Source of the DNA: Thermosporothrix hazakensis
Lineage (GTDB): Bacteria; Chloroflexota; Ktedonobacteria; Ktedonobacterales; Ktedonobacteraceae
NCBI RefSeq assembly: GCF_003253565.1
Contig: NZ_QKUF01000002.1
Location: 226,440-290,439 of the forward strand
Direction: 5' to 3'
DNA: 64,000 nucleotides
Below are positions 34,804 to 43,102 of this stretch, in pieces. A program made the translations under genes and the position numbers. Each line of letters begins with the position of its first letter. Within the stretch, counting starts at the first letter, position 1. Under the pieces are notes generated by a model. It did no database searches, was not told the origin of the DNA, and saw nothing but the letters and a program-made list of their open reading frames with translations.

Positions 34804-35283
34804 CTACTCAGCGCTCTTCTGTTCGGTACCGTTCCCGGTCTCAAGAACCCTTTTCATATTTGCCAGCATCTGCCAGTGAGCCTGTTTCCCTTGATCTCTC
34901 ACCACCTGAAGCAGCAGCCTGGGCGCATCAATATCGACCTGTTCTGTAACCCGGGTACCTGATGGATGGGGAAGAAAGCGTGTGGTGTTAAAAAGATAGA
35001 TACGTGGGGACTGAAACGTTTCAAAAACAAGATCTCCCTCTGCATTTTCCAGCATCTGCACACGATAGGTAAAGGTCAGCAGCAAAGGACCAAGCCGCAT
35101 CCTATCGCGTACCCGATAGTGCTGAACCGGTACCTGATCCTCCGTGCAGGTCGTTTTCACATATTGAACGTTCAGGATCAGAGGATGAATAAGAGGCAAG
35201 TTTTCCATCCGGGCAAAAAAGGAACGCACCTTCTGCGGTGGGGCAGCTATGAGTATATCCTGAGAAAACGCAGTCTGTGCCAT
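34804..35283 (-). CDS. SRPBCC-family protein (polyketide cyclase/START-like)
   Basis: 159 residues with the typical SRPBCC pattern: an N-terminal strand FSQDILIAAPPQKVRSFFAR, a middle of antiparallel strands (MRLGPLLLTFTYRVQMLE) and a long C-terminal helix (HWQMLANMKRVLE). These helix-grip proteins bind lipid-like or aromatic ligands or act as cyclases. Nothing points to the ligand. It lies 92 bp upstream of the membrane-protein gene on the same strand, so cotranscription is possible. Confidence 0.8.
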   Translation of the reverse strand: MAQTAFSQDILIAAPPQKVRSFFARMENLPLIHPLILNVQYVKTTCTEDQVPVQHYRVRDRMRLGPLLLTFTYRVQMLENAEGDLVFETFQSPRIYLFNTTRFLPHPSGTRVTEQVDIDAPRLLLQVVRDQGKQAHWQMLANMKRVLETGNGTEQKSAE

Positions 35284-36103
35284 ACCTGCATACGTCCTTT
35301 CAACAAAAAGATAGGCGCTGGAGCAAAATCCCTGTGCAGGGCCTTACTGTATCAGAGACACCAATAGCCAGAAATGAGTATCTCCCGCCCTGAGTATATA
35401 TTGCCAATTCGACATGTACTCTGTTCTGTGATCCAATGAACAAATGCACACCCACCACATGCCAGCTCCCTGTTACATAACTCAACACATAACAGATATA
35501 GAATCGACATATAACAGATATATAACTATACTCGCATCTTCTCTTTGTTGTCAATAATTCTGCCCCTTTCCTGACCATTTCATCTCATAAAAAGCTCCTA
35601 TTGACAAAAGTGCCAGATAAAAGAAAAAAGCCATCCGACTGCCTGGACGGATGGCTTCGATACACAACCTGACTTGTTGTGTTTTAGCAAATAGTACTCG
35701 TTGCTTTGTGGAACGCACTCAGTATAACAGAGATCTCGGGAAAAGCTATTAAAATTTCATTAAGATTTTTATCTGGTACCGTCGTGTCCACACATTTGCC
35801 GCCGAACGAACGGCCCTTGACAACCACTGCTATAATGCTTCAGCGAGTATTTCTAGTGCAGTATCAATGGAGCATGGAACGGAGGTTGTGGAGGCGCCCC
35901 ACCTTTATGAAGCCTGACAGCGTCTCGCTTTATAAAACCAGAAGGAGCCCACACCTCTGCTTCATCTCCCCTCCAAAGCAGCGACACGGGCCAAACCCTC
36001 TCTCCTCACCATCTGGTCCCCCCTATAGCTTTTTCCGCCTCAAAAGAGTACACTAAAGGGCAGGAGCATCAATATCATGTTTGTCATCTAGAGGAGTTCT
36101 ATC
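35284..36103. other. 820-bp intergenic region with paired hairpins
   Basis: No convincing gene on either strand; the frame at 35300-35578 is rejected. It contains AT-rich direct repeats (CATAACAGATATA at about 35488-35500 and a near copy at about 35509-35522). Two hairpins lie side by side at 35628-35685, annotated separately. The remainder to 36103 leads into the small gene at 36104, whose AGAGGAG ribosome site lies at about 36090. Confidence 0.5.
35621..35685. terminator. two adjacent, oppositely oriented terminator hairpins in a gene-free region
   Basis: AGCCATCCG/CGGATGGCT (35629-35637, 35648-35656) is followed on the minus strand by TTTTTTCTTTT. ACACAAC/GTTGTGT (35662-35668, 35676-35682) is followed on the plus strand by TTT. 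No gene ends immediately beside either, so they may bound a small RNA or be left over from a lost gene. Confidence 0.6.
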
Positions 36104-36322
36104 ATGGTCAGTTTTGAGCACGATATCAAGCCATTGTTCCGTGAAGATGATAGAGATGCCATGGATTTCGTCTTTGACCTCTGGAATTATGACGATGTAC
36201 GCGCAAACGCAGACAATATTCTTGAGCGCATCAAAGATGGATCTATGCCCTGTGACGAGGAGTGGCCTCAGGAGCGCATCGAGCTCCTGGAACGCTGGAT
36301 ACAGGAAGGCATGCCCGCATAA
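36104..36322 (+). CDS. small acidic protein of unknown function
   Basis: 72 residues, strongly acidic, with AGAGGAG eight bases before the ATG. The sequence FEHDIKPLFREDDRDAM, a central DLWNYDDVRANADNILERI and a final RWIQEGMPA look like a helical domain that I have seen encoded as a stand-alone protein or at the ends of oxidoreductase-related genes. The function is unknown. It is convergent with the alcohol dehydrogenase gene and shares a terminator with it. Confidence 0.75.
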   Translation: MVSFEHDIKPLFREDDRDAMDFVFDLWNYDDVRANADNILERIKDGSMPCDEEWPQERIELLERWIQEGMPA

Positions 36323-36332
36323 AAGGGAACGG

Positions 36333-36355
36333 ACAGGGAAGCAAGGCTTCCCTGT
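36333..36355. terminator. terminator between the small acidic protein and alcohol dehydrogenase genes
   Basis: The 9-bp perfect stem ACAGGGAAG/CTTCCCTGT (36333-36341, 36347-36355) with a 5-nt loop sits between convergent stops. Confidence 0.75.
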
Positions 36356-36363
36356 CTGGCTGC

Positions 36364-37419
36364 TTACTCGTTCGGGGTGACCACAGCGCGACCACGCAAC
36401 ATCCCCTGATCGAGAGCTTTATAGGCTTCTTCAATCCGGCTAAAAGGATAGATATCAATCTCACTACGAATCAGGCCCGCCTCGGCGAGCGCGATCACCT
36501 CATGCGCATCCGCGATTGACGAGCCCTGGAAACAGAAGATTTCCGCCCCCTTCGGCAGGGCGTTAAACCATGGCTGCTGGAGGGTGCCACCACCCGCGCC
36601 AACCAGCGCAAACGCGCCAAGCTTTCGCACTATCGCTATTCCGGCTGCAATGGTCGCGTCAATGCCCACGAAATCAAGCACCACATCAACACCACGCCCG
36701 TTCGTGAGTTCCTGAAGCTCTTTCACGGTCGTTTCGGTGACACCGGTCAGCACATCATGCGCGCCAAGCTCACGAGCAAAATCCAGCCGGCCTTGATTGG
36801 TATCTATGGCAATCACACGAGCCGGGCTGAGCACCCGCAACAACTGAATTGCGAAGCTTCCCAGGCCTCCCGCACCAATCACCACGGCGGTCGAGCCAGG
36901 AATCAGCTTCGGCAGCACGCGCTTCACAGCATGATAGGAGGTTGCACCCGCGTCGGTCAGGGGTGCCGCAACTTTTGGATCGAGTGTCTTCAATTTAATC
37001 AGGTCGCGAGGAGCGCGTGCGATCACATATTGCGCCAGGCCACCATCACGCCCATACCCACGGCCATACGCGCTTTGCACACAGGCCTCATCCTGTCCGC
37101 GCAGGCAGTACTCACAGGTACCACAGGAATGCGGCGAGATCAGCGCAACCGGATCACCAATAAAGAACCCCTCGACGCCCTCTCCTATTTCTTCAATCCA
37201 GCCACCGACCTCGTGGCCGAGCGTGAAGGGCACGCGCCAACCAATCATTTCACCATACACTTGCGGAATCTGCATCATGCCGATATCAGAGTGACACAGA
37301 CCGTTTCCGGCAACCTTCACCAGCACCTCACCCGGGCCCGGCCTCGGCACATCAATTTCGACCACCTGTGGGGGCTGCTGCCAATCAAGCATGCGATATG
37401 CAAGCATCTTGCCATCCAT
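36364..37419 (-). CDS. zinc-dependent alcohol dehydrogenase
   Basis: 351 residues of the medium-chain dehydrogenase family. Catalytic zinc ligands lie in GLCHSDIG and LGHEVGG. The structural zinc site has the four cysteines of CGTCEYCLRGQDEAC. The Rossmann motif is VVIGAGGLGSFAIQLL, followed by VIAIDTNQGRLDFA, whose aspartate favours NAD+ over NADP+. It oxidises an alcohol or reduces an aldehyde; the substrate is not known. I start at ATG 37419, although the AAAGGAGG ribosome site is 13-14 bases away; the longer frame to 37464 would swallow that site. Confidence 0.9.
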   Translation of the reverse strand: MDGKMLAYRMLDWQQPPQVVEIDVPRPGPGEVLVKVAGNGLCHSDIGMMQIPQVYGEMIGWRVPFTLGHEVGGWIEEIGEGVEGFFIGDPVALISPHSCGTCEYCLRGQDEACVQSAYGRGYGRDGGLAQYVIARAPRDLIKLKTLDPKVAAPLTDAGATSYHAVKRVLPKLIPGSTAVVIGAGGLGSFAIQLLRVLSPARVIAIDTNQGRLDFARELGAHDVLTGVTETTVKELQELTNGRGVDVVLDFVGIDATIAAGIAIVRKLGAFALVGAGGGTLQQPWFNALPKGAEIFCFQGSSIADAHEVIALAEAGLIRSEIDIYPFSRIEEAYKALDQGMLRGRAVVTPNE

Positions 37420-37571
37420 GTATCTCTCAACTACCTCCTTTAGTATTGTGTTTATTTCTCTCATTGTAGAACACCGATCGGAAATTTTCTACTTTTTCAC
37501 AACAGACGCATTCTAAAAGAAGGAGTAAAGATCGTATGATTCCTTTTTCGCTTGAAATAAAGGGCCGGGAG

Positions 37572-38171
37572 TCAGCGAGCCATCCCCAGACGACGGGCAA
37601 GAGAGGCACTCACGGGGTAGACACGTTCTCGGGGGAGCAGATCTTTCGCCTTGCGCATCTGTCCCTGCTGCAACAGGGCGTAGATCTTCCGCACACGAGG
37701 AGTATAATCATCTATAGCAAGCGTCCAATTCTGGACATAGCGCTCGATAATGTGGCGGCTCAGCCCAACCTGAATACTCTTGCAGGCGAGGCTTTTCCCC
37801 TGTATCGTCCGCTCGGGGTCCCACTGGACATATACTGAAGCATGCTGGAATTGCTGTTCCCAGTCATCATACCTGTGATAGACACGCGGCTCATACGTCG
37901 TCAACACAGCCTGCGAAAGCGCTTCCTCCCACCCCTGCCGCGTGATACGAACCGCGAGGATCATTTCCTGCCCCGACTTCAGCCCCCAGTTGCTTCGTTC
38001 CATCAGCCAGAGAAACGAGGGCTTGATCCAGGTCATTCTGTGCAACGAAAATGGAGGCACAAAACGGTGATGCGCTAAGGCTGGAAGCGCAATCACCTTA
38101 CTGTATGCCTGATACACTACAATCGAACGTGCATCATAGTCAGCACGAATCTCATATTCCTGCATGTTCAC
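37572..38171 (-). CDS. DUF4291-family protein
   Basis: 199 residues matching DUF4291: a start [19 protein letters not shown], then [25 protein letters not shown], then VYVQWDPER and a C-terminal [16 protein letters not shown]. This is a family of unknown function found in bacteria and fungi. No membrane segment or signal is visible. It stands alone between the dehydrogenase and glycosyltransferase genes, all on the minus strand. Confidence 0.85.
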   Translation of the reverse strand: MNMQEYEIRADYDARSIVVYQAYSKVIALPALAHHRFVPPFSLHRMTWIKPSFLWLMERSNWGLKSGQEMILAVRITRQGWEEALSQAVLTTYEPRVYHRYDDWEQQFQHASVYVQWDPERTIQGKSLACKSIQVGLSRHIIERYVQNWTLAIDDYTPRVRKIYALLQQGQMRKAKDLLPRERVYPVSASLARRLGMAR

Positions 38172-38251
38172 CGGAAGAAGAAATAACAGGCTGCCTTCTT
38201 TCTACAACGTATTGTCCCGGTTTTCACAGCCTGTAATGCACAGAAAAACCT

Positions 38252-39523
38252 TTACTTCTCCTGCTCTTGCATCTTTCGTTCTAAAGCCGACTTCCCTCGA
38301 AAGAGCGAAAGCCAGAACTCCTGACGCGCCAGCCGCATCTGCTGCCGATCTGCCTTCGCCTCCTGAAACTCGATCGAGAGACGACGATAGAGATTTTCCC
38401 AGGTCTCAAGCACACGCTCGCGGTCATGCACCTGCACTTTTTGCAGGCTCCGCTGACCCATCTCCACACACAGGGATGGATTCGACAGCAGGGTATCCAT
38501 ATGCTGCGCCAGCTCGGTGCTGTTGCCCGGCGCAAACAGAAAGCCATTTGTCCCATGATCGACCAGTTCCGCCAGCGCATACGAATTCGCAGCAATCACA
38601 GGCAGACCGCAGGCCATTGCCTCCAACGTCGAGATACTCTGCAAATCGGCTTCGGAAGGGATCACAAACAGATCTGCGGAACGACGTAAGGGTAATAGAT
38701 CCTCATCGCTCACGAAGCCGAGGAAGCTCACCTTATCTCCAAGATTCAAGCGGGCAGCCTGCTCACGCAGCTCGGCCTCCGCCGGACCGGTGCCCACAAT
38801 GGCAACGTGCGCGTTCGTCTTCAGCTTCGCGATCGCGTCAACCAGCACATCGACCTTCTTTTCGTGGAAGAGGCGGTTGACATGCAGCGCTATCGGTCGA
38901 TCAGCAGGTAGACCCAGACGCTGCAAAAGCTGAGGGTCGCGCTGTCCGGGACCAAACTTCTGCATATCGATCCCATTAGAAATAGGGGTAGCAGGAATGC
39001 GTAAACCATGATCGTACAGAAGATTGAGCGCGGTACGCGTAGGGGCTGTGACATAATCACAGAAGTTATAAAAAAAGACCAGATAGGAGTAGACAATCTT
39101 ACTGAATGGCTTCCCAAAAAGGGGATGCGTCGCCAGTGAACGGCTCATATTAATGGGGAGAAAGTGGTTCGTTGCTATCACCGGCAAACCAAGTGGATGA
39201 GCAAGCAACTGCGCGATATTCCCCAGAACGACCGGCGAATGCACATGCACCACATCAGGATTCATCTCCTTGATGATCTTATAGAAGCGCCGAAAGGGCG
39301 TAAAGACAATGCGCTGATCTTTATAGGTCGGCCATTCAAAAGAGGCAAAGCGATAGACGTGCACCCCATCTTCTACCCGATATGCATCACGCACACAATA
39401 GCCAGGAGCAATCACGCAGACATGATGACCACGCCTGACAAGATCAACAGCCAGTTTATGGGTTGTCGCGGGCACACCTCCTACCATTGGTGGGTATTGG
39501 TCGGTTACAAGCAAAATACGCAT
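38252..39523 (-). CDS. glycosyltransferase family 4
   Basis: 423 residues, GT-B fold. The N-terminal MRILLVTDQYPPMVGGVPAT is the acceptor-domain start. The donor domain has PISNGIDMQKFGPG, HVNRLFHEKKVDVLVDAIAK and the EX7E motif in EADLQSISTLEAMACG. It transfers a sugar from a nucleotide donor to a lipid or glycan, typical of phosphatidyl-inositol mannosyltransferase-like or exopolysaccharide enzymes. The start at 39523 has GAGGA nine bases upstream; the 26-residue extension is rejected. It is a single gene, with no polysaccharide cluster around. Confidence 0.9.
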   Translation of the reverse strand: MRILLVTDQYPPMVGGVPATTHKLAVDLVRRGHHVCVIAPGYCVRDAYRVEDGVHVYRFASFEWPTYKDQRIVFTPFRRFYKIIKEMNPDVVHVHSPVVLGNIAQLLAHPLGLPVIATNHFLPINMSRSLATHPLFGKPFSKIVYSYLVFFYNFCDYVTAPTRTALNLLYDHGLRIPATPISNGIDMQKFGPGQRDPQLLQRLGLPADRPIALHVNRLFHEKKVDVLVDAIAKLKTNAHVAIVGTGPAEAELREQAARLNLGDKVSFLGFVSDEDLLPLRRSADLFVIPSEADLQSISTLEAMACGLPVIAANSYALAELVDHGTNGFLFAPGNSTELAQHMDTLLSNPSLCVEMGQRSLQKVQVHDRERVLETWENLYRRLSIEFQEAKADRQQMRLARQEFWLSLFRGKSALERKMQEQEK

Positions 39524-39904
39524 TCTCAAATCCTCACTTCTACGAAGTCGATAAGCCACCAGCCAGCAGCAATAACGCCGTGCGTCTCCTCTCAGAAGCA
39601 CAGGGAACCATCGAGACCTCTACAAGATGACCTCCTTGTAGTAGAGCATAAGGGAAAAGAGGCAAGAAATGGCTTTTCCGCAGCCAATGTAACAGGCGTC
39701 ATAGAAGCAATATGGGAGGCTCTTTCTTTTTGTTTCTTACAACCATAACAACAGGGGGGCATCAATGCTCCTCAGCTCTTGTCTGAATCTGGCCGAACAC
39801 GTTGGCATATCAGAAAGTATACCATATGAGATCTACGTGTACGCACAGAGATCAGCGAGCTTTTTCTTTGCTCCGTAGAAAAAGAGGATCAGCACACCAG
39901 CATT
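39524..39904. other. 381-bp intergenic region
   Basis: It holds the hairpin CTCTACAAG/CTTGTAG (about 39621-39650) and, on the minus strand, GGTATACT (about 39817-39824) as a possible -10 element for the glycosyltransferase. No gene was found. Confidence 0.45.
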
Positions 39905-40840
39905 TTAGGAGTCGCTTTTCTGCTGCGAGACTGGCTCAGGCAAGCGATCAAGCTCCTGATCGGCCCAGGAAACAGGGTCATCATAGGGCTCCAGATGCGT
40001 GAAGATGGTGCTTTCAGGCAGCGCCTCTCGCAGCTCGTGCTCGATCTCTTCGCAGGCAGTATGACCCTCGGCAACCGTCCAGCTTCCCGGAACCAGCACA
40101 TGAAACGAGACAAAGCGCCGCGCTCCTGAGCGCCGTGTGCGCAACGCGTGGAAAGCCAGTCCCTGTTTCTGATAGCGTTCTAGAATCTCCTGGATCTGGC
40201 GTTGATCCTCCGCTGGAAGCGCCGTATCCAGCAGGCCAAGCGCCGTCTCGCGCAAGAGTCCGATACTCGCCAGCACAATATTGATCGCCACCACAATCGC
40301 TATCAATGGGTCCAGTATCAGCCAGCCAGTCAACGGAACCAGGATCACACCTACCAGCACGCCCACAGTTGTCAGCACGTCGGTGAAGAGGTGGCGCGCA
40401 TCAGCCTGCAACGCGATTGAACGCATGCGCTTCCCGGCTCGCCACATCACCCAGGCCAGACCACCATTCACCAGCGCCCCGATGACCGAAAACAGCAGGC
40501 CAAAACCCACATTCTCTAATGGCTGCGGATGCATCAGGCGCGGGATTGCCTCTATAATGATCATCAGAGCAGCGACCAGAATCAATGCGCCCTCAACACC
40601 GCTGGAAAAGTATTCCGCTTTGGTATGACCATAGGCATGATCTTTGTCAGCGGGCCGGGCCGCCAACGCAAGGGCCCACAATGCCACCAGCGCCGCAATC
40701 AAGTTGACGACCGATTCCGCCGCATCGGAAAAGAGGCCGACCGAGCCCGTCACCAGGAACCCGGTAAATTTGACGCCCATCGTCACCAGCGCCGCCAGCA
40801 CTGATAAAAGGATATATGTTTGCTTGGTGGAATGCTTCAT
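39905..40840 (-). CDS. cation diffusion facilitator (CDF) metal exporter
   Basis: 311 residues. Six membrane helices cover about 1-210. Metal-site residues lie in SVGLFSDAAESVVNL and DARHLFTDVLTTVG (the H-x3-D pattern). HAYGHTKAEYFSSGVEG follows helix 2. The cytoplasmic C-terminal domain contains HVLVPGSWTVAEGHTACEEIE, a metal-sensing CTD. It exports Zn2+, Fe2+, Mn2+ or Co2+ using the proton gradient. GGGGAG precedes the ATG at 40840 by 5 bases. Confidence 0.92.
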   Translation of the reverse strand: MKHSTKQTYILLSVLAALVTMGVKFTGFLVTGSVGLFSDAAESVVNLIAALVALWALALAARPADKDHAYGHTKAEYFSSGVEGALILVAALMIIIEAIPRLMHPQPLENVGFGLLFSVIGALVNGGLAWVMWRAGKRMRSIALQADARHLFTDVLTTVGVLVGVILVPLTGWLILDPLIAIVVAINIVLASIGLLRETALGLLDTALPAEDQRQIQEILERYQKQGLAFHALRTRRSGARRFVSFHVLVPGSWTVAEGHTACEEIEHELREALPESTIFTHLEPYDDPVSWADQELDRLPEPVSQQKSDS

Positions 40841-41237
40841 CTCTACTCCCCGGCAAAACCCGGAATCGTGCACTCACGTTTTCGGTTCTTCGGGCATTAC
40901 TATAGCATTTCTCGATTTTCTTTGTCAACAATCATTACACCATAAAAACATAACAACACTCAAAGAAAATCAATTTTTAATATGGACAAAATTGTGTTTT
41001 TATCTCAGGCTCGAAGCCAGCTTTTTACGTCCCAAAAAAAACAGGACAGCACCCGGTTTCTTTCCTGCTCATTCTCCTCTTGCTTGACAGGACAAAGAAA
41101 TGCCGATTATACTCTTAAAAAAGATACTGCTTTCTTCATTCCCGTCTTTCACCGTATCAGATATATCAATACTCCTTCTTACACTCTAGCAAAGCACTTG
41201 CCGCATGTATTCAGACCCACCAGAGAGGATACTATTC
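40841..41237. promoter_or_regulatory. divergent promoters of the CDF and GNAT genes
   Basis: Minus strand: TTGACA (40923-40928) and TATAGT (40899-40904), 18 bp apart, for the CDF gene. Plus strand: TTGACA (41084-41089) and TATACT (41108-41113), 18 bp apart, for the GNAT gene. The stretch between them is AT-rich and carries no gene. No metal-responsive operator was recognised. Confidence 0.7.
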
Positions 41238-41852
41238 ATGAACGAGGGAACAATTGAACAACTCTCACGACTCGATACCAGCCACAAACAGCAGGTAGTG
41301 CAGCTCTTCGTCGATGGCTTCTATCAACATCTCAGTGCACTTACCCCCGACAGAAGAAGCCTGTGCAATGCCTTCCGGGATGCCTTTGTCAGCGAGCAGG
41401 TCTATGTCTATCTGCTTGAAAACAGGGTTCTGGGCATGCTCGCCTACTCAACACAGCACAGCTCGGCGCTGCAACTCAACAGGCACGCGCTTCAGCAGGA
41501 GCTTGGTTTCTTCAAGGGGCTGATGGTCTCCTTCACGCTCGGACAGAAGCCGATTCCAATCGAAGCGCATCAGGCGTATATCGAAGATGTGGTCACGCAT
41601 CAGGAAGCAAGAGGCAAGGGCATCGCCTCTCAGCTCATTCAACACCTGATCCACACACTCCCGTATACAGAATATACGCTTGAGGTGGTAGATACGAATA
41701 CGAAAGCAGTCAGGCTGTATGAAAAGCTTGGCTTTGTGCTCTTCAAAAAGAAGAAGCAACTTCTCTTTCAAAAGCAAGTGGGCTTCAACGAGAGGTTCTA
41801 TATGAAGAAAACGGTGCAACGCCCTGTGCAAGAAGAAGAGCATCCACACTGA
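41238..41852 (+). CDS. GNAT-family N-acetyltransferase
   Basis: 204 residues from ATG 41238, with AGAGAGGAT upstream. The acetyl-CoA-binding motif A appears as YIEDVVTHQEARGKGIASQL (R/Q-x-x-G-x-G/A pattern), followed by TLEVVDTNTKAVRLYEKLGF. The N-terminus has a helix region of the usual RimI/acetyltransferase fold. The substrate is unknown. The last 15 residues are polar and probably disordered. Confidence 0.87.
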   Translation: MNEGTIEQLSRLDTSHKQQVVQLFVDGFYQHLSALTPDRRSLCNAFRDAFVSEQVYVYLLENRVLGMLAYSTQHSSALQLNRHALQQELGFFKGLMVSFTLGQKPIPIEAHQAYIEDVVTHQEARGKGIASQLIQHLIHTLPYTEYTLEVVDTNTKAVRLYEKLGFVLFKKKKQLLFQKQVGFNERFYMKKTVQRPVQEEEHPH

Positions 41853-42210
41853 AACGAGTCAATGACCACCCACTGAAGGGAGAGGCTTGTGTCTGCACTC
41901 CACCGCACCTCAGCGTATCGGTGCAGGCGCTCTGCTTTGGCTTCTTTGTCCGATACAGCAGGGACAACTCCTCTCATAGCGCGACTCCAGCCGCTTGTTT
42001 CCCTCTCTTCTCGATAATGTTGACAAAGTTGATAAAGATTGTTAAGATTAGCCCAGAAGCAAGCGGCCATAATCCCTTTTTCGGATACCCGGCAGAAGGC
42101 GGTTCATCTGAGCTAGCCTTCTTATTGTATCATAATTTTCAAGTATAGCTGGATAACGGCGCGCCGATTTTTTCTGTAGCTTCAATTCATGCTTTACAAG
42201 AGAGGCATTT
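41853..42210 (+). promoter_or_regulatory. promoter and long structured leader of the MetQ-like gene
   Basis: TTGACA (42020-42025) and TAAGAT (42043-42048) with a 17-bp spacer give a transcript with a leader of about 155 nt. In the leader, AGAAGGC/GCCTTCT (42094-42100, 42116-42122) can form a hairpin. Further on, CGGCGCGCCG followed by ATTTTTT (about 42154-42170) looks like an attenuator. I could not match it to a SAM riboswitch by eye. Confidence 0.5.
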
Positions 42211-43035
42211 ATGCGCATCGTGAAATTATCTTTCCTGTCATATTGGGCTCTTCCGCTGCTGATCCTCTCGCTTCTTCTGGCGGCCTGTGGTGGAAGTAGC
42301 GCTCAGAGCAATGGACCTCTCAAGGTCGGAGCTTCGGTCACACCACATGCCGAAATTCTCAAGTATATTAAGGATAACCTTGCAGCAAAAGAGGGGCTGG
42401 ATCTTCAAATAGTCGAGTTCTCGGACTACGTGCAGCCAAATCTGGCGCTCAAAGACGGCCAGCTTGACGCGAACTTCTTCCAGCACGTCCCCTACATGGA
42501 GGACTTCGGCAAGAAGCGCGGCATTGAGATGACTGCTGTGACGAAGGTCTTTATTTCGCCTCTGGGCATCTACTCAAAAAAGATCAAGTCGCTGAACGAG
42601 GTCGGTAATGGGGCTGTGGTTGCGATTCCAAACGATGTGACAAACGGCGGTCGCGCCCTTCACCTGCTTGCTGATAACGGCTTCATTACGCTGAAAGACC
42701 CGCAGAAGCTCGATGTCACCGTACGCGATATCGCCACCAACCCGAAAAACATTCAGATCAAAGAGCTGGAAGCCGCACAGCTCCCGCGCTCACTGGATGA
42801 TACAACATTCTCTATCATCAATATGAACTTCGCGCTCTCCAGCGGCATGAAACCGAACAAGGATGCGCTGGTGCTGGAAAAAGCCGCGAACAACCCGTAT
42901 GCAAACGTACTGACGGTGCTCAAGGGGCATGAGAACGATCCGCGCGTTCAAAAGCTTGCCAAACTCCTGACCACACCAGAGGTCAAGAAGTTTATCGAGG
43001 AGAAGTATCAGGGGGCGGTTCTTCCGGTCTTCTAA
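42211..43035 (+). CDS. MetQ/NlpA-family substrate-binding lipoprotein
   Basis: 274 residues. The lipoprotein signal ends in LLLAACGG, and the mature protein shows the NlpA/MetQ pattern: KVGASVTPHAEILKYIKDNL, LKDGQLDANFFQHVPYMEDF, GAVVAIPNDVTNGGRALHLL and SIINMNFALSSG. It binds methionine (D- or L-) or a related ligand for an ABC importer. No MetN ATPase or MetI permease gene adjoins it, so its partners must lie elsewhere. A strong terminator follows. Confidence 0.9.
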   Translation: MRIVKLSFLSYWALPLLILSLLLAACGGSSAQSNGPLKVGASVTPHAEILKYIKDNLAAKEGLDLQIVEFSDYVQPNLALKDGQLDANFFQHVPYMEDFGKKRGIEMTAVTKVFISPLGIYSKKIKSLNEVGNGAVVAIPNDVTNGGRALHLLADNGFITLKDPQKLDVTVRDIATNPKNIQIKELEAAQLPRSLDDTTFSIINMNFALSSGMKPNKDALVLEKAANNPYANVLTVLKGHENDPRVQKLAKLLTTPEVKKFIEEKYQGAVLPVF

Positions 43036-43059
43036 GCAAACAATCTCCATTCTGTGCAC

Positions 43060-43098
43060 CCGGGCCAGCAAAGCCTTTTTGCTGACCCGGCTTTTTTT
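43060..43098 (+). terminator. terminator after the MetQ-like gene
   Basis: CCGGGCCAGCAA / TTGCTGACCCGG forms a stem of about 12 bp with one mismatch (43060-43090), followed by a run of seven T. It lies between convergent genes. Confidence 0.9.
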
Positions 43099-43102
43099 AC
43101 TT

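Noticed and set aside
35300..35578. 92-residue minus-strand frame before the SRPBCC gene
   Set aside because: Composition is non-coding-like and it lies in the AT-rich promoter region.
38164..38880. 238-residue plus-strand frame rich in Pro, Arg and Ser
   Set aside because: It is antisense to the glycosyltransferase and has the composition of a shadow frame.
42040..42210. SAM-I riboswitch before the MetQ-like gene
   Set aside because: An ACCCGGCA string resembles part of the SAM-I core, but the other conserved blocks are absent, so no family was assigned.
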